The notes under the pieces are model-generated. The model worked only from the letters and a program-made list of their open reading frames with translations. It was not told the origin of the DNA and did no database searches. Below are positions 44,902 to 57,170 of a stretch of DNA of 64,000 nt, in pieces. A program made the translations under genes and the position numbers. The DNA is from Albugo candida (taxonomy: Eukaryota > Oomycota > Peronosporomycetes > Albuginales > Albuginaceae), in assembly GCA_905220665.1 (NCBI GenBank), contig CAJNAR010000009.1:1-64000 (forward strand), read 5' to 3'. The first letter of the stretch is position 1. Every line of letters starts with the position of its first letter.

Positions 44902-46977
44902 ATGGTCCAAGTCGACATATCGACACAACCAAGGGTGCTGGCGTCCACTTGTAGTGCCGTGGCAACCCTCATGAGTCACCCTGTTTTGGGTGATTGCATG
45001 ATTGTTGATGAGTCATCACCCCTATGTGATGACGTGGAAAGTACCCCCACCCCCTGTGTGACGGTACAGGGTAAAACCGGTACTACCGGTGTAGGATGTG
45101 GTATCGGTGGTACATGCGGTACTGTCGTTGCCTCGTCACAGGGTGACGCGAAGGCAACTGCAAGTGTGGACGACACTAAAAAGTCCCACTCTTGCTGACC
45201 TTATCAAGTCACAGGAGTCCTTGCGTAAGGATCAGGCTAGAGCTCGCGCGAAAATTCGCCTGGAGCTCCCAAAGCCGAAAGCGTCGGGTATCGAGGCTAT
45301 CATGCAATTGTATGCCGATGGCCAGCATTCCGAGTTGTCGGTGCTGGGGGAGAAATTGGAGGCAGCGAAGCCTTTCAAGGTCTCCAAAGCCACCTATCCC
45401 ATGATTCAGGAAACAGGTCAAGCGTTAAGGCGTACACCAAATAGAAAAATCCTGTCTTCCCTTATGAAGGATCATGGGAATTCAGTATTCGAGAGCTTAC
45501 TGGAGAGCAGAGCCATTGATCAAGTATCAAAGATGCCTGGTGGCAATCTTCGGGTGATGGTTTCCACCGAGGATGCTTGTCAAGAGCTGAAGTGCCAGCC
45601 GATAACCATCCTCGGTACTTTTTTCGGGAGTACGATTCTCTCGAATCCAAATAATATCTCGACATATTTGGATTGGGCGTAGAGGAAGAACGAATCCCCA
45701 TGTTACGTTCCCTTCAAAGTCTAGGATGTCCAGTAGTCTATTCTACTTTCCGCGAAACTGTTCCGTGTAAGGGTGTCGTGATGTCGACGTGGAGAGTGTG
45801 CTTTAGTACTCCTACAAGCCCTCCTCAGTTGGTCCGCATCGGTAAAGCATGCGAACAAATAGCATACGAAAAGTTGCTTTATCCTGTGCAAGGGTAAACG
45901 CTCCTATCGGAACGACCATGTTTTGGTCCCCGTGGCCCTTATTGCTTGGATTTGGGTGCAGCATCCGCCGCTGGAGCACGGAAACACCAAACGAACAAGC
46001 AAAAGCAAAATAAAACCACAATTAAATCAACAGCATCAAAAACCAAAACAGCAACAAAAACAAGCAACCGAACCAGCGGCACTCGTGGTGGCACCACAAA
46101 AGGTAGTGAAGCCGTTTTCCAGTCAACAATTAAATACGAGGAAACCTTAACGGAAGCTATCCGATCAAATCTCGTTGGAGCTCAATACTTCCCCATTATC
46201 ACACCACCAGGAGCACCAGCCTTGTTGCAAACCACTCCTCCCATCCTCCAAATGACCAGTCAGTCCTACTCACAACCGCGGGTGGAGCGGGATGGGGATG
46301 TATCCATTAAGTTGGCATGAACGAGAGGAAAACGTAACCAGGTGGAGCCGTTCGAACAAATGATCTCCAAAGCACCACCTCTTGCACGTCCTAAGTTAGC
46401 GACGAGTAATTATTTTGCTGTGCTCGCAACTATGGAGGTGGAGATCAAAGAAATAAAAGCGTTTGCCAATCCGGAGAATGGAAATCGCGTACAAATCATC
46501 CCCGTGAAAGCACGGATGCCAAAAGAGGTGGCCACATCGAAAGAGGCGGCACACTTTTATCAAAAATGGCATACAACAATCGAGAAATCGAAACGACCAA
46601 CCCGAGATGGTGAAGTAGGGGAGCTAATGGAAATCGACTCCAAAAATGCCCTACCCTCAGTCCGAGCGGACAAGCTGGTTCAAGCGGATGCTTGCATCCC
46701 CCATGTGCGGAAGCTCGTCCAGTTCTGCACAAATACGGACAAAATCATCCGAGCGGCACTTGATCATCCGATCACGATGAATGGTGTGCTACTCGCGTGT
46801 ATGGAGTCGAATGATAAAGCTTTGGATGAAGTGGCGCATCTACTCATGATAAATCGCGTTTTTTCAACACACAATCGCGGCGAAGATGTTACGCTTGCGA
46901 CGCGATGGAGTCACCACGTTGGTGGAAAAGTTCCCTTGAAGCGATCTGTTTTGTTCGAGAAAGTAATGTCGTGGTGA
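44902..46977 (+). pseudogene. LINE copy C ORF1
   Basis: Starts at ATG 44902 (MVQVDISTQPRVLASTCSAV). A frameshift near 45170-45195 leads to SPTLADLIKSQESLRKDQAR and onward to 45682. Further frames at 45673-45897, 45946-46320 and 46342-46977 continue the protein, including a Lys/Gln/Thr-rich linker (about 46000-46080). The last 211-codon block is rich in helix (EVAHLLMINRVFS). No CCHC knuckle or RRM is evident, so it is an unusual ORF1, presumably the RNA-binding partner of ORF2. Pieces of the same protein occur at 18.05-18.55 and 19.04-19.53 kb. Confidence 0.7.
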
Positions 46978-47353
46978 ACGTCAGTGCTGGACATAGTAAT
47001 CGGTTTGACTCGAGCAACGAAAGCTCTCGCGTTGTTGGAACTTTCATTTATGTGTACTGTCCCAACATTCTACACCAGCGATCACTGAATCCAATATCTC
47101 ACCGATGGATCAGTGATCTGGATTCCGGGTCATCATTGTCGTTTACTTCCAACTAATGTGATCATATCGTTCTTACGCTCCGACGTGGGCATAAAGTGGT
47201 GGTCTCTATGGTTTGGAGGTAAATGGCGAGGAATTCTCCTTGGTGACATCTCTGAGCTTTGCGTCAATCTTAGCTTTTTTCCAGAGAGCCACACAGCACT
47301 TCACCTCTCACAAGAAGATGGTGAAACAAGGATAATTACTGGTCCACTTCAGC

Positions 47354-49051
47354 GTGAATGCTAAGGGCTCCTCGACTATTTCAACGTGGAACAATATCTC
47401 AGCACTCACGGTGAATGTTAATGGAATACATAAAAATGGTCATCTTTTTATCGACCACATCCTATCACAACACTCCATTTGTTGTGTTCAAGAGACCAAG
47501 TTTCACGATCACAACCAACCGGACTCTTTTCAGTTTTTATTATCCTCAAAAACGCAGCACCAAATTTTTGTCACTGCTCACAACAGTGCTTTTCTTCATC
47601 CGACTCAAAACCGCAGTGGCAGCGTCATGACAATCCTTCGTTCGGACTTTCCCGGTTATACAACAGCTGAAGAACTCACCGAACGAAGCATTCGAAATCG
47701 CTGTTTGGTTTTGAGTCTTATCATTCACGATGCACCGGTGTATATTCACAATGTATATGCTCCGGTCAAGGTCGAGGAACGAGTGGGTATTTATGAGTAA
47801 TTGCTCTCCAACACTTTCGAATCGAACGCAACACATATCGTATTTGGCGATTTCAACACACCCCTCGATCCAGCTATCGATGCTTCGAGTGGAACAATCC
47901 GGCACGAACCAAGTCGATTAGCGTGTTTGGAAGGGCTCTCACAGTTGGGTGTGGTAGACGCTTGACGAATCCAACATCCGACTGAAAAAGTATTTACAGG
48001 ACCATTACCGCGCAAGGATCGACTCGATTACGTCTCCATCTCGGAAGAGCTATTCAATATGGTATACAAAACCTCTGAGTATTTTCGTCCACGAGATGCG
48101 GGAGATGATCTGGCACAAAATATAACTTTTGAAAATCCAAGTCAATCTCCGGGTGGAGGATATTGGAACTGTTCATTGCGACTACTTGAATACCCTTAAA
48201 TTGTAGAAGCAATCAAATTGGAAGCAAATTTGGTGCTCGAACAGTTACGGACAATTTCGAATCGGGGAAAAATGTGGGAAAGTTGAAAGACGAAAACCAA
48301 GAAACAGCGTCAAGGAATTGAAAAAACGATTGCACAAGATAGCCGACGTGATGTTGAGTCTAGCCAGCGTGTTTTGGAAGTCGCAGAAGCTCGATTTCGC
48401 ATTCAAGACATCAATGAGTCACGGTATTTTTACGAATCGAGTCTCGAACAATTCAGAATTTCCCTCGAAAACAATGCGAAATACAACCAAGATGAAAGCT
48501 TCGACCATCACGTGAAGCATTGGAATACTCTGAAGCATTTTTTTCGCCCTCTTGATAGTTCTTGTCGTCGCGTGTCGATCGTAATTGTCACCGTAAAATG
48601 TGGCACAGTGACATCGAACCCGAGGGAGATTATTGACGAATTTAGAGATCATAAGGATGGTGTCATGGGCTCTCTTTGTAGCTCCGAGACCGACTCAGAT
48701 GATCCATTTGAAGGAAATCAAAAAAAGTTACTCGATTCGATTCAAGTTTCTCTTACGGCCGAAGAGCAAGACCGTCTCTCAACTCGCTTAAGTACGACCG
48801 AGATGGCGGAAGAGATCAAGCACATGCGGAATAGTTATTCTCCAGATATGGATGGACCACCAGCTGCATTTTATTAGATTGATCCGGAAACGTTTTGCGA
48901 ATGCCTGAAGATCGTGCTTAAATATCAGCTGGATAGAGGTATCTTACTTCGATCACAGCGTCACTTGGCAATAACATTATTGTACAAAAAAGATCACGAG
49001 GTGATCCTGGCAACTATCGACCGATCGCACTGCTTTGCGTTCACGTGAAAG
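47354..49051 (+). pseudogene. LINE copy C ORF2, endonuclease and start of reverse transcriptase
   Basis: APE-type endonuclease motifs appear in order: ALTVNVNGI, CCVQETKF with the catalytic Glu, VYAPV, VFGDFNTPLD, and RLDYVSIS. Stops lie at 47798-47800 and several later codons. A long helical linker (about 48290-48870) leads to the reverse transcriptase N-terminus, ending in the NYRPIALL motif at about 49010 where the copia element begins. The endonuclease would nick target DNA to prime reverse transcription. Confidence 0.82.
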
Positions 49052-49307
49052 TGTTAGCAAATGCGTAGTGTTGGTGGTGATAAAATGAATACTGAAAATA
49101 TATTTAGGTCCTTAGTTCGCAAACTCTCTTGCTACTCTTACCCTACTGCTTTCTTCGACTATACCTTGATAGTTTTTTCCATAAAGACATTTCTAGTCGT
49201 ATAGTCGCGAATTAGAAGTCACCTGGCCGCGCGTCGGTAATCCTGTGCCGTTTCCAACATGCATGGTGCGATAGTGTAACTTGACAGAAACACACCCTTC
49301 TACAACA
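49052..49307 (-). repeat. 3' LTR of copia family 2
   Basis: 256 bp; in element orientation TGTTGTAGAAGGG to GCATTTGCTAACA, with TG/CA ends. Confidence 0.85.
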
Positions 49308-49690
49308 CTCCTCCTCGCGATCGCATCATCGGCACCTTAGCTAGTCTAAACCCACTAGCGGTCGCAGCTTGGTGATCTTGTGCTTGTCTACTGCCTTGGT
49401 CAATAGGTCCGCGAGCATGGGCTAGGACAGGACGAAGCGTGGCTCAAGGATGCCCCGATAAACGAAGTCCTCATGAAGCTGAGTCGCACGTCGATATGTT
49501 CAGCTCTAAGTTAAGAAGCCTCGCCTTCGATCTGACGAATAGCCCCTTGATTATCTACGTGCATCCTCATTGGTAGAATCGGCGTCAGTCCAACTTCCAT
49601 TAGAATCTCCCAGACTCCGAGGAGCTCGCGAGCCGTTTCTGACGCTGCTACAAACTCGACTTCCGTTGTTGAGAGCGAAACTCCTCCTTG

Positions 49691-50948
49691 TTACTTCGCA
49701 GCCCAGATCACGGGCATTTTGTTAAGCATCAATATAGTACCAGTTAGAGACTTCCTGTCGCTCTTGTCTTCGGCGAAGTCCGCATCGCTGTAGGATTCCA
49801 ATGTAACTTCACCTTTGCTCTTTGCATCAGCACGCATCTCGGGTTTCATGTCCTTTCTCCCAGCGAGGTATCGGGCAATTATCTTTGTCAGTTTCCAAAC
49901 TTGTTCCTTCCTCGCATGTGTTTGACGCGTTGCCTTGTACACTGCAAACGTGATATCAGGCCGAGTACATCGTGCGACCCACAGTAGGCTACCAAGAAGG
50001 GACTGAAACGACTTCGTTATTGGTTTTTCGAGCTCTTCAATTTTCTTTAGAAGCACGCTGCTCGATCAAGCTTCATTGTAGCAGTCGTCGCTGATCGGTG
50101 TACATAAAGAATTATCCAACACTAGCCCGTTCTTCCTAAGCAGCTCATCAATCGCCTCCTCCTGGTCCAGAACGTACGCACATGTGTCGAGCGCCTTCAC
50201 TCGAATACCAATGAATTCTGAAACTGGTCCTAGATTCTTGAGCGAAAGCGATTTCATAGCCGTAAAAAATCAATCGACGCCTTCAACCGTGGTCGCTGTG
50301 AATAGAAGGTCATCATTGTAGACACCCACTATTATCATTTCATGACCGTCGCGCTTGTAGTATAGGCACATATCAGTAATGCACTGTTTGAATCCTGCGT
50401 CTTGAAGTTTTGTCTTCAGCAGTTGACTCCAGAGTCGTCCTGCTTGCTTAATCCCATAGAGGCTCTTCTTCAGCTCGAGCGCGACGTCGCATTTTTGAAT
50501 CACTCCAAGTCTCTTAAAATGCTCTTCGTTAATTTTCATGCTGCTTGGTACACGCAGCAATATCTTCAGGTGCTCCTGCTTGTTGACTTTAACGTAAGCA
50601 TTTGGGATATCACCATGCTTTGCCGGTACACCCCATATTGCCGCAAGGCTCCGGATCAGCTTCTTTGTTGACATGTCCATCACAGCGTCGAAGGTAAGCC
50701 AGTAGTCAACACCGAAGACTTAATTGTTCCCACATGCAACCAGTCGCGCTTTGAGGCTTTCTACTGCGCCGTTTGCATCTGTGTTGGTCTTAAACACCCA
50801 CTTACTGTGTAGCATATTTTGCGTCGTCCGGTCGCTTTCCACATGTTGTTATCCTCAACAGCTTCGATTTCTTCGAGCATGGCCTTGTAACGACCTTCAG
50901 CCTTCGACCTGCGCGTCTCTTCAACGTGTCTTCGGGTCTGGCTCATAG
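49691..50948 (-). pseudogene. copia family 2 reverse transcriptase and RNase H
   Basis: Frame 50946-50761 starts the domain (EEIEAVEDNNMWKATGRRK). Frame 50683-50270 contains LELKKSLYGIKQAGRLWSQL, TDMCLYYKRDG and GVYNDDLLF, where the usual YVDD reads YNDD. Frame 50257-50066 has FIGIRVKALDTCAYVLDQEE, and 50056-49691 the RNase H with SLLWVARCTRPDITFAVYK and ESYSDADFAEDKSDRKSLTG. Both catalytic Asp residues of the reverse transcriptase and the RNase H SDADFAED motif survive. Breaks between frames inactivate it. Confidence 0.88.
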
Positions 50949-51303
50949 GCTTGTAGCACGGTGGCTACAGAATCAATCTTCATCCTTATAGCTTGCGTCG
51001 CCTTCTTTGTTGATGCGCGTGTTGCATGAGGGACACACATCCATAGCTTGCTCTTCCCCATGCCCTTCCTATTTTTGTCACTGTCGCAGCGATTGCGAGT
51101 TGTCCGCACGTCACCTTGAGCATCACCATTTCCATCCTCTAGTTTTAGAATGTGTTGGAGCTGTCTATTTTGCACGTTAAAAAGCGTCTGGATATTCTTG
51201 ACGTGCTGTGTAACAATGACGACGTTGTCTTCACGAATATAAACACGGTATCCCTTGGTCTTGTCGCTGCGCATGACAATGGTGCCAACTTGCGCCAGAT
51301 GAG

Positions 51304-52499
51304 CTACGAGTTCTTCTTTGGGTCACAATACGCCGTACATGTTGATCCAAATATAACGATGTCGCGTAGATTGGGTACTTGTTTTGTCAATACTTTGATT
51401 GGCGATGCGCGATTGGAGTTCGCACTCGTAGTGCTGCGAATCAAGATGTACGCCGAGTATTCGACCGCGTCAACCCAGAAAAACAGCGGGAGGTTGCTAG
51501 CGAACATCATAAAGCGCGCCATGTTTTAAACCGTTCTATGAATGCGCTCGGCGTTTCCATTTGATGCTTGGTTGCGCGCCTCACCCGCTTGTCTCGCCAC
51601 GCCGGCTGACTTGCAAAGTAAATCCACATTCTTGTATTCTCCACCACCGTCAGTGCGCAGAACGTGAGACCGGCAATTGAAACGCTTCTCAAAGAAGATT
51701 AAGAAATGCTCAAACTTCTTCGCCGCTTGGTCCTATCTTTGGTGCGTGCAGAAACACGCGGCAGTAATTGCTCTTGTGATCCACGAAGTTGACGAGATAC
51801 CGATTTCCCAGTCGATCCTTTGTTGTCATGGGTCTTTTGTGGTCCAAATAGATAACACCACCAATACGGTCAATCGGTGAATGCACGTCTGTGTCCCTCT
51901 CGGACTGCGCACTCTTGACTGCTTCGCTTGCGCGCATGTGACACACGTGACTCGCTCATTATCAGGAAGCCGGATTCCAGATCTAGGCTCACGCACCATT
52001 CGCTCAATAAGGTCGTAGGATAGATGTCCGAAACGTTGGTGAAAGTGCATGAGCGTTACTGAATGCACACCTTCATCAACTTCCTGACTTTTTGCCACAT
52101 CAATCGCAGCAACGACCGTCTTTAATATTCCTTCGTCGGCTCTTTCTTCTTGCGTCTCGATGGCGAGCACGTTGTTGCGCATCGCCACGTCGAACACGAC
52201 GGAGCCAGTATTGAGGGAGATAAGGGTTCGCCTGTTATTCTTATACTTGAGCCTGTAACCTCTAAGCTCAAGCTTACCGTACGACACGATATTGCGCGCT
52301 AGCAGCGGTGCGTAGTAGACTTCTGTAAGTCGTATAACACTTGCTTTTCCGCATGCCATCACGTGAATCTCCACATTTCCCACCATTGTAAGATGAAGCG
52401 TTTTCCGTTGGTGACTAGAGATTGGTCATCACACTCTCTTGCGTCTTCGAGAAGCGCCTCATCATTTACTAGGTGCCTGCTAGATCCACTGTCCAGAAT
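51304..52499 (-). pseudogene. copia family 2 protease and integrase
   Basis: The protease active site LDSGSSRHLVND is intact at about 52490-52455, preceded by a stop (TGA) where a conserved Trp codon is expected. Frame 52386-51826 carries the pre-integrase zinc region HFHQRFGHLSYD and CVTCAQAKQ. The integrase core continues at 51946-51710 (NFVDHKSNYCRVFL) and at about 51660 with LRTDGGGE, then 51522-51304 (FASNLPLFFWVDAVEYSAYI). Frameshifts near 51830 and 51700. Confidence 0.85.
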
Positions 52500-53810
52500 T
52501 CACAAGCTGTCCTGGGCCTTGGCTTCTTGTATAGCCAACGTGTAGGTAACAATGTCCTTTGTCCTAGTATTGTTTCTCCAAGTGCTCTTGACGCCATTGC
52601 TTCTCTTCGTCTTCTTCCTTTTGTCAGGACAGACCGACTGGATGTGCCCGACTTTGCCACACCCAAAGCACGTGCGCGTATCAACGCGTGGCTTGCTTTC
52701 AGCAACGTGTGTTTCGACGTCCTTGCCAAAAGAGGTAGTACTTCTCGTATCCAACTCGACGGACTGTGCGAAATGTGCAAGCTCTTCAGCTTGAGCAAGG
52801 TAGTCGGGACGACTCCCGTCATACTTGGCCATTAGCACCGTGCGAAGCTCAGTCGACGCATAGTGCACAATTTTCTCAAGCACTTGCGCGTCAGCGCCGC
52901 CACATGCATCGCTCACCGCCACCAAGTAAAGATAATGCTCGGGACAGCCTCTATTTGGATCCTTCTTCGTTTTAAAAAGCTTCATCGACTGGGATGCTGT
53001 GATACTTGTCTTGAATGTCTGATGAAGACGCTCCATAACGTGGGCAAGCGTTGGTGTCTGATACCACCATGTCTGGGCCTTCTTGTTGTAGTAGCGCTTG
53101 TCCGTATCACTAATGTATTGGCCAAGAAGGTCAGTCCTTACGTCTTCGGACCAGTCGAAACCACATATCGCTTGAGCGTACTGAAGCTGAAGCATGAATG
53201 TCCTTCCCCAGCCCAGGAAACTGGAGCCTAAGCCATGATACAGCTCGGAGCCATCGCATATTCGGATAGTCAATCTTCTTTGACGCTCGTCCGGAACTCT
53301 CATTGCTTGCTGTGCGTCTGGCTTCATCCGGCACGCATAATCCTGCGCAGCCGCGTAATCCATGTTTGAATACGGCGCACGCACCGGTAATGCTGATTGC
53401 GGTGCCCGCCATCCTGGCTGCGCCGCGTTCCGAGCAGCTCCTTGCTGGGGTACACTTGTGCGCTCTTGCGCAGTTCTTGGACGGATCGGCGAGTGCTCTA
53501 GTTAGTCAGTGTGCATCGGTGTACGACCGCGACCATTGGCAAGTGCAGAGCAAAACATCTCCGACTCAATTGCACCCATCATGCGTTCGTCTTCATCGCG
53601 TTTCAGCTACGAGACCTCCATCTGCGTCATCCGCGCTTATAGGTCAACGAGTGCTGCGAGTATTCTGGTCTTGACGTCATCGCTCCTTTCGTGGACCGTC
53701 GTTTCACCTTGAGCTACCGCTGTAGACGCCGTGGCCCTTTCGAGGCCGGCGTTAAAGCTGAAAGGAGTTGGTGCGCTAGGCGCGCCGTTGCAATCATTCG
53801 TTGGGCACAT
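52500..53810 (-). pseudogene. gag: copia family 2 gag with zinc knuckle
   Basis: Gag begins at ATG 53810 (MCPTNDCNGAPSAPTPFSFN) and stays in one frame to about 52500, with three in-frame stops in the first 120 codons (near 53640, 53590 and 53500). The part 53384-52500 is fully open: WGRTFMLQLQYAQAICGFDW, AHVMERLHQTFKTSITASQS and SDACGGADAQVLEKIVHYAS are capsid-type helices shared with family 1. The zinc knuckle CFGCGKVGHIQSVC is intact. Confidence 0.87.
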
Positions 53811-53814
53811 AACC
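53803..53814 (-). promoter_or_regulatory. Primer-binding site of copia family 2, containing the gag start
   Basis: Directly next to the 5' LTR the element reads GGTTATGTGCCC, complementary with one mismatch to the initiator tRNA-Met anticodon loop. The ATG (53810) starts gag. Confidence 0.7.
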
Positions 53815-54372
53815 AGTTAGCAGCTGCGTAGTGTTGGCGTTGGTAAAATTGTTAGAAGAGGTCATTTTCTGACAGTTCGTCAAGGATTTGCGCGTCAACT
53901 GCAAGACCAATCACAGGTAAAGTCTGACCTCACCTGAACGATTGTTTTATTGGCAACGTGACAGATGGGACGAAGAGATACGGTCACCACGTGTTACCTG
54001 ACGGACGTCATGTGAAACGGGACATAGTCAAGTTTGTAATGCCGTTGCACATGCATGTTGTAGTGTTAACAAAAAAGGTTAACGCTAAATTTATTTTACT
54101 TTTACTTCTACCTCTATTGCAAGAAGTGCAATTCAAAAACTTTTAACAAATATGAATACTGAAAATATATTTAGGTCCTTAGTTCGCAAACTCTCTTGCT
54201 ACTCTAAGCCTACTGCTTTTTTCGACTATACCTTGACAGTTTTCCATACCGCATATTTTCAGTCGTATAGTCGCGCATTAGAAATCGCCTGGCCGCGCGT
54301 CAGTAATCCTGTGTCGTACCAACATGCATCGTGCGATAGTGTAACTTGATAGCAACACACCCTTCTTCAACA
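53815..54372 (-). repeat. 5' LTR of copia family 2, interrupted
   Basis: The LTR matches 49052-49307, but 53850-54148 inside it is a family 1 solo LTR in the opposite orientation. Without that insert and its 5-bp target copy it is about 254 bp. Its inner end reads CTAACT rather than CTAACA. Confidence 0.85.
53850..54148 (+). mobile_element. Solo LTR of copia family 1 inside the family 2 LTR
   Basis: 299 bp, TGTTAGAAGAGG to CTTTTAACA, colinear with 29259-29558 in reverse orientation. Flanks AAAAT (53845-53849) and AATAT (54149-54153) are a 5-bp target duplication with one change; the uninterrupted LTR at 49 kb reads AAAATGAATACTG. A full element inserted here and was reduced by LTR-LTR recombination. 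Confidence 0.88.
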
Positions 54373-54377
54373 GAAAG

Positions 54378-56690
54378 TTCTTACAAGAGTGTTGGCGTGT
54401 CGATTGCAACGATTTTGCCAAAATTGATCCATCAAGATCAAAAAGCATTCGTGAGAGGAAGGCCAATGCATCACCATATTCGCCATCTCACCGACATTCA
54501 AGACTTGGTCACTCATCGTGGGGAGGAAGCTTATGCGACTTTTCTCGACTTCGAGAAAGCTTATGATGAGTCAATTGGACGTACATGTTTCGCGTTTTGG
54601 AAAAAATGGGCGTTGGAAAAAGTTTCATCGACTGGGTTCGTCTTTTGTACAATAACACAAAGGCGCAGTTGATGATTAATGGAAATATCACACCGTCCAT
54701 TACACCACAACGTGGAGTGAAACAAGGTGATCCTCTCTCAGCATTACTTTTTCTAATGACGATCGAACATTTGGAAAATTTACTTCGTCAACATGAAGAA
54801 CATGGCATTTGGATTAATGGCACGACTGTCGCAACTGGATTATTTTTTGCGGACGATTCGACATTGCTTTCAGAGACACCAAATGGTGTTTTGACGCAAC
54901 TCGAACTCGTCCAAGTCTATTGCGATGGATCGGGTGCGAAACTCAACTTGAGTAAATCATCCTTGCTCTCGTTGAATCGGACCAAGCCATGCCCACGTAC
55001 TCCCAATTTGACCATAATGGGTCCGGAGGATTCGGCCAAGTATTTGATTATTCCGTTCGGCCAGAAACCAACTCATTCGATGGTTTTTCAACTCTCGACA
55101 AGCGTTTTTACGATGGGTTTGGTGTATGGTTTCGACGAGCAAGAACTGTTCGTGGTCGACTACTGGTTGCGTAGACGATGATTTTATCACGTCTTTGGCA
55201 TTACACGATGCACGTGGACATACCAGTGGAGACTATTCGACAGTGGCAATCAATGTTGAATCGATTTGTGCTTGGTTGGAAACACAAAAAAGATTCGATA
55301 CACGTTCACCCACTCAGCAAATAATTTTTATATCTTCGCCGACAAGATGGTGGACTACAAGTTCCATTTTCAGTGGGACGACTAAAGCTACAACGTATTC
55401 AATTCCTTCAGCAGTTCACATCCGGTGTGCGTCACCAATTTTTCCTGCAAATTGGACAACTGCTTCGACGGAATCATTACAACTTATCAAAACTTCCTTT
55501 GCACCACACAAGCCGATGGAGATATTCACTATTGCACCACATCGACATGGGATAATGGTTCAATGGGAGAGAACATTATCTTGGTGGAAACACGTATTCA
55601 AAATGTGGCATCAGATGGATTGGAGCATTACAATATCCGATTCGAATGTTCTCCAACGCCATCAGTACTACATGATAAACCGATGTGGTGTCACTGCGAC
55701 CAAGCCTTACATTATGAAGCTGCTACTCGCCATCCGAGTACGTAGAACGTTGGTACAATCTTGGTATGGCGGACGAACCACATCGGACATTTCGAAAAAT
55801 GTTTGCTACAATTTTCGACGTTCAAAGTCTGCAAGACTTTTTCCGGGAAAGCGACACATGGCCAACGAAGGAAGATTTCGTCGCCAACTATTACAACGAC
55901 GAAGAGCTAAACACATCGGATATGGCTGAAGAAAAGTTGCTGAGTCGATTTTACAACAAAGTCACTCAGATACTCCAGCGTATCCACTCAACGATTGGTC
56001 TCATCAGTTGGATTACACCAACCGCAAGTGGCAGATCATTTTATGTGGGAGTAAAAAGCAAGGAAAGGTAACATTATTTTCCATCAAATTCTTCAGCGAC
56101 GGTGACTCAGGTCTGTCGTGAACTGATGTATTCCACGCTCACAACTCTCACGAATCGTCTGGAAACCTCCGAACCAACCAAGAGGCATCCGACGTGGACA
56201 CATTGGCCTTCACGGGAAAGATCGGATGCACTGGATTCAGAACGAGTTCGAACCTTTGTGGCTACATCACGGCAACTTCGGCAACGTGTATTACCAATTT
56301 TTGAAGATTTACAGTTTCGTCTAGCCTTTCGAATGTTGCCAGTTCGATCTCGTTTCTGGTTTTCAAAGGATATTTAACCCGACATTAGATTGTGCACGCA
56401 GCCTTCCTGTGGGACAGTGGAATCCGATCAACATCTCTTTTTAGAGTGCGATCACACGGCACAATTATGGAGGGAGTTACTCCCTTGTTGGGATCAGTTT
56501 TTCTCCTCTCGACCACGTTGGCCGCATATTGCATGTGCAATCGTACCAGCACGACGGTTGGATTGGAACAGATATCAACAAATTATTTCGGATTTATGGC
56601 TTGCATTGCAAGCGGTAACGCTGCACTTCGTCTGGACCGATCGGAATCGTCGTTGTTCGGTCAACGATCAGTAGCTCCGACAATTTGAGC
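54378..56690 (+). pseudogene. LINE copy C ORF2, reverse transcriptase core to C-terminal zinc region
   Basis: Resumes with KVLTRVLACRLQR, then DQKAFVRGRPMHHHIRHLTD, YATFLDFEKAYD and, after a frameshift near 54590, QRGVKQGDPLSALLF and the intact catalytic FFADDSTLLS (about 54845-54870). The thumb and connection pieces follow in changing frames (55090-56070). The C-terminal zinc motif CTQPSCGTVESDQHLFLEC (about 56393-56450) and HFVWTDRNRRC close the protein. The copy is inactive. Confidence 0.85.
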
Positions 56691-57170
56691 ACTTTCCGTG
56701 ATCTACACCACGTTTAGTGCGCACGTTCGGTACTATCGAAGACAGTGTTACAACCAAGATGAACGCATTCGGCTTGCAAAGATGTTGGATCAACCCGTAA
56801 CGCAAGGATCATTGCTGCGGGTACGGCACCGACAAGTCAAAATGCAAGTGCAACTCGGATCCTAGTCCTAGTTGGCTGGCGCTGTTCAACCTAGTGTGGC
56901 GCACATCGATTTGCAAAACACGGTAGTTTTGGACAATTTGCAGCTTTACTGCTTACAACTTAACAATTATAGCATTTTTTACAAGCTGGACACAGTCTCG
57001 TATTAAGGTGGCTGAGGCTACTGCAGTTCAGGATATTTAACGAGGTAGACATATTATCATCTCTCATTGGTATTTTTACGCAACGTTTTTTTTATGTATA
57101 TTTGTTATTCAAGATAGCCTATGCAATTAGAGAAGTCAGTTAGTCTAATTCTAGTAATATAGACACCTTC

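Larger units (their letters stand above)
49052..54372 (-). mobile_element. Ty1/copia retrotransposon, family 2, inserted in the LINE
   Basis: LTRs at 49052-49307 and 53815-54372 (the latter interrupted) flank minus-strand gag-pol. Five-base target duplications GAAAG flank it at 49047-49051 and 54373-54377, splitting the LINE reverse transcriptase codons exactly. In element orientation a purine tract GAGGAGGAG precedes the 3' LTR, and the primer site GGTTATGTGCCC follows the 5' LTR. The LTRs differ at roughly one base in ten by eye, so the insertion is old. Coding frames are less damaged than in family 1. Confidence 0.92.
44902..57170 (+). mobile_element. Nearly full-length L1-like LINE (copy C), split by a copia element
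   Basis: ORF1 (44902-46977), an APE-type endonuclease and the first part of the reverse transcriptase (47354-49051) lie left of the copia insertion. The rest of the reverse transcriptase and the C-terminal zinc region (54378-56690) lie right of it, followed by a 3' untranslated region ending CTAGTAATATAGAC at about 57170. Reading from GNYRPIALLCVHVKVL across the insertion resumes with KVLTRVLACRL, so the insertion site is exact. The ORFs carry several stops and frameshifts. Excluding the insertion, the LINE is about 6.9 kb. Confidence 0.88.

Noticed and set aside
52473..53231. Plus-strand frames of 80-122 codons
   Set aside because: Antisense shadows of the copia 2 gag frame, which is clearly coding on the minus strand.
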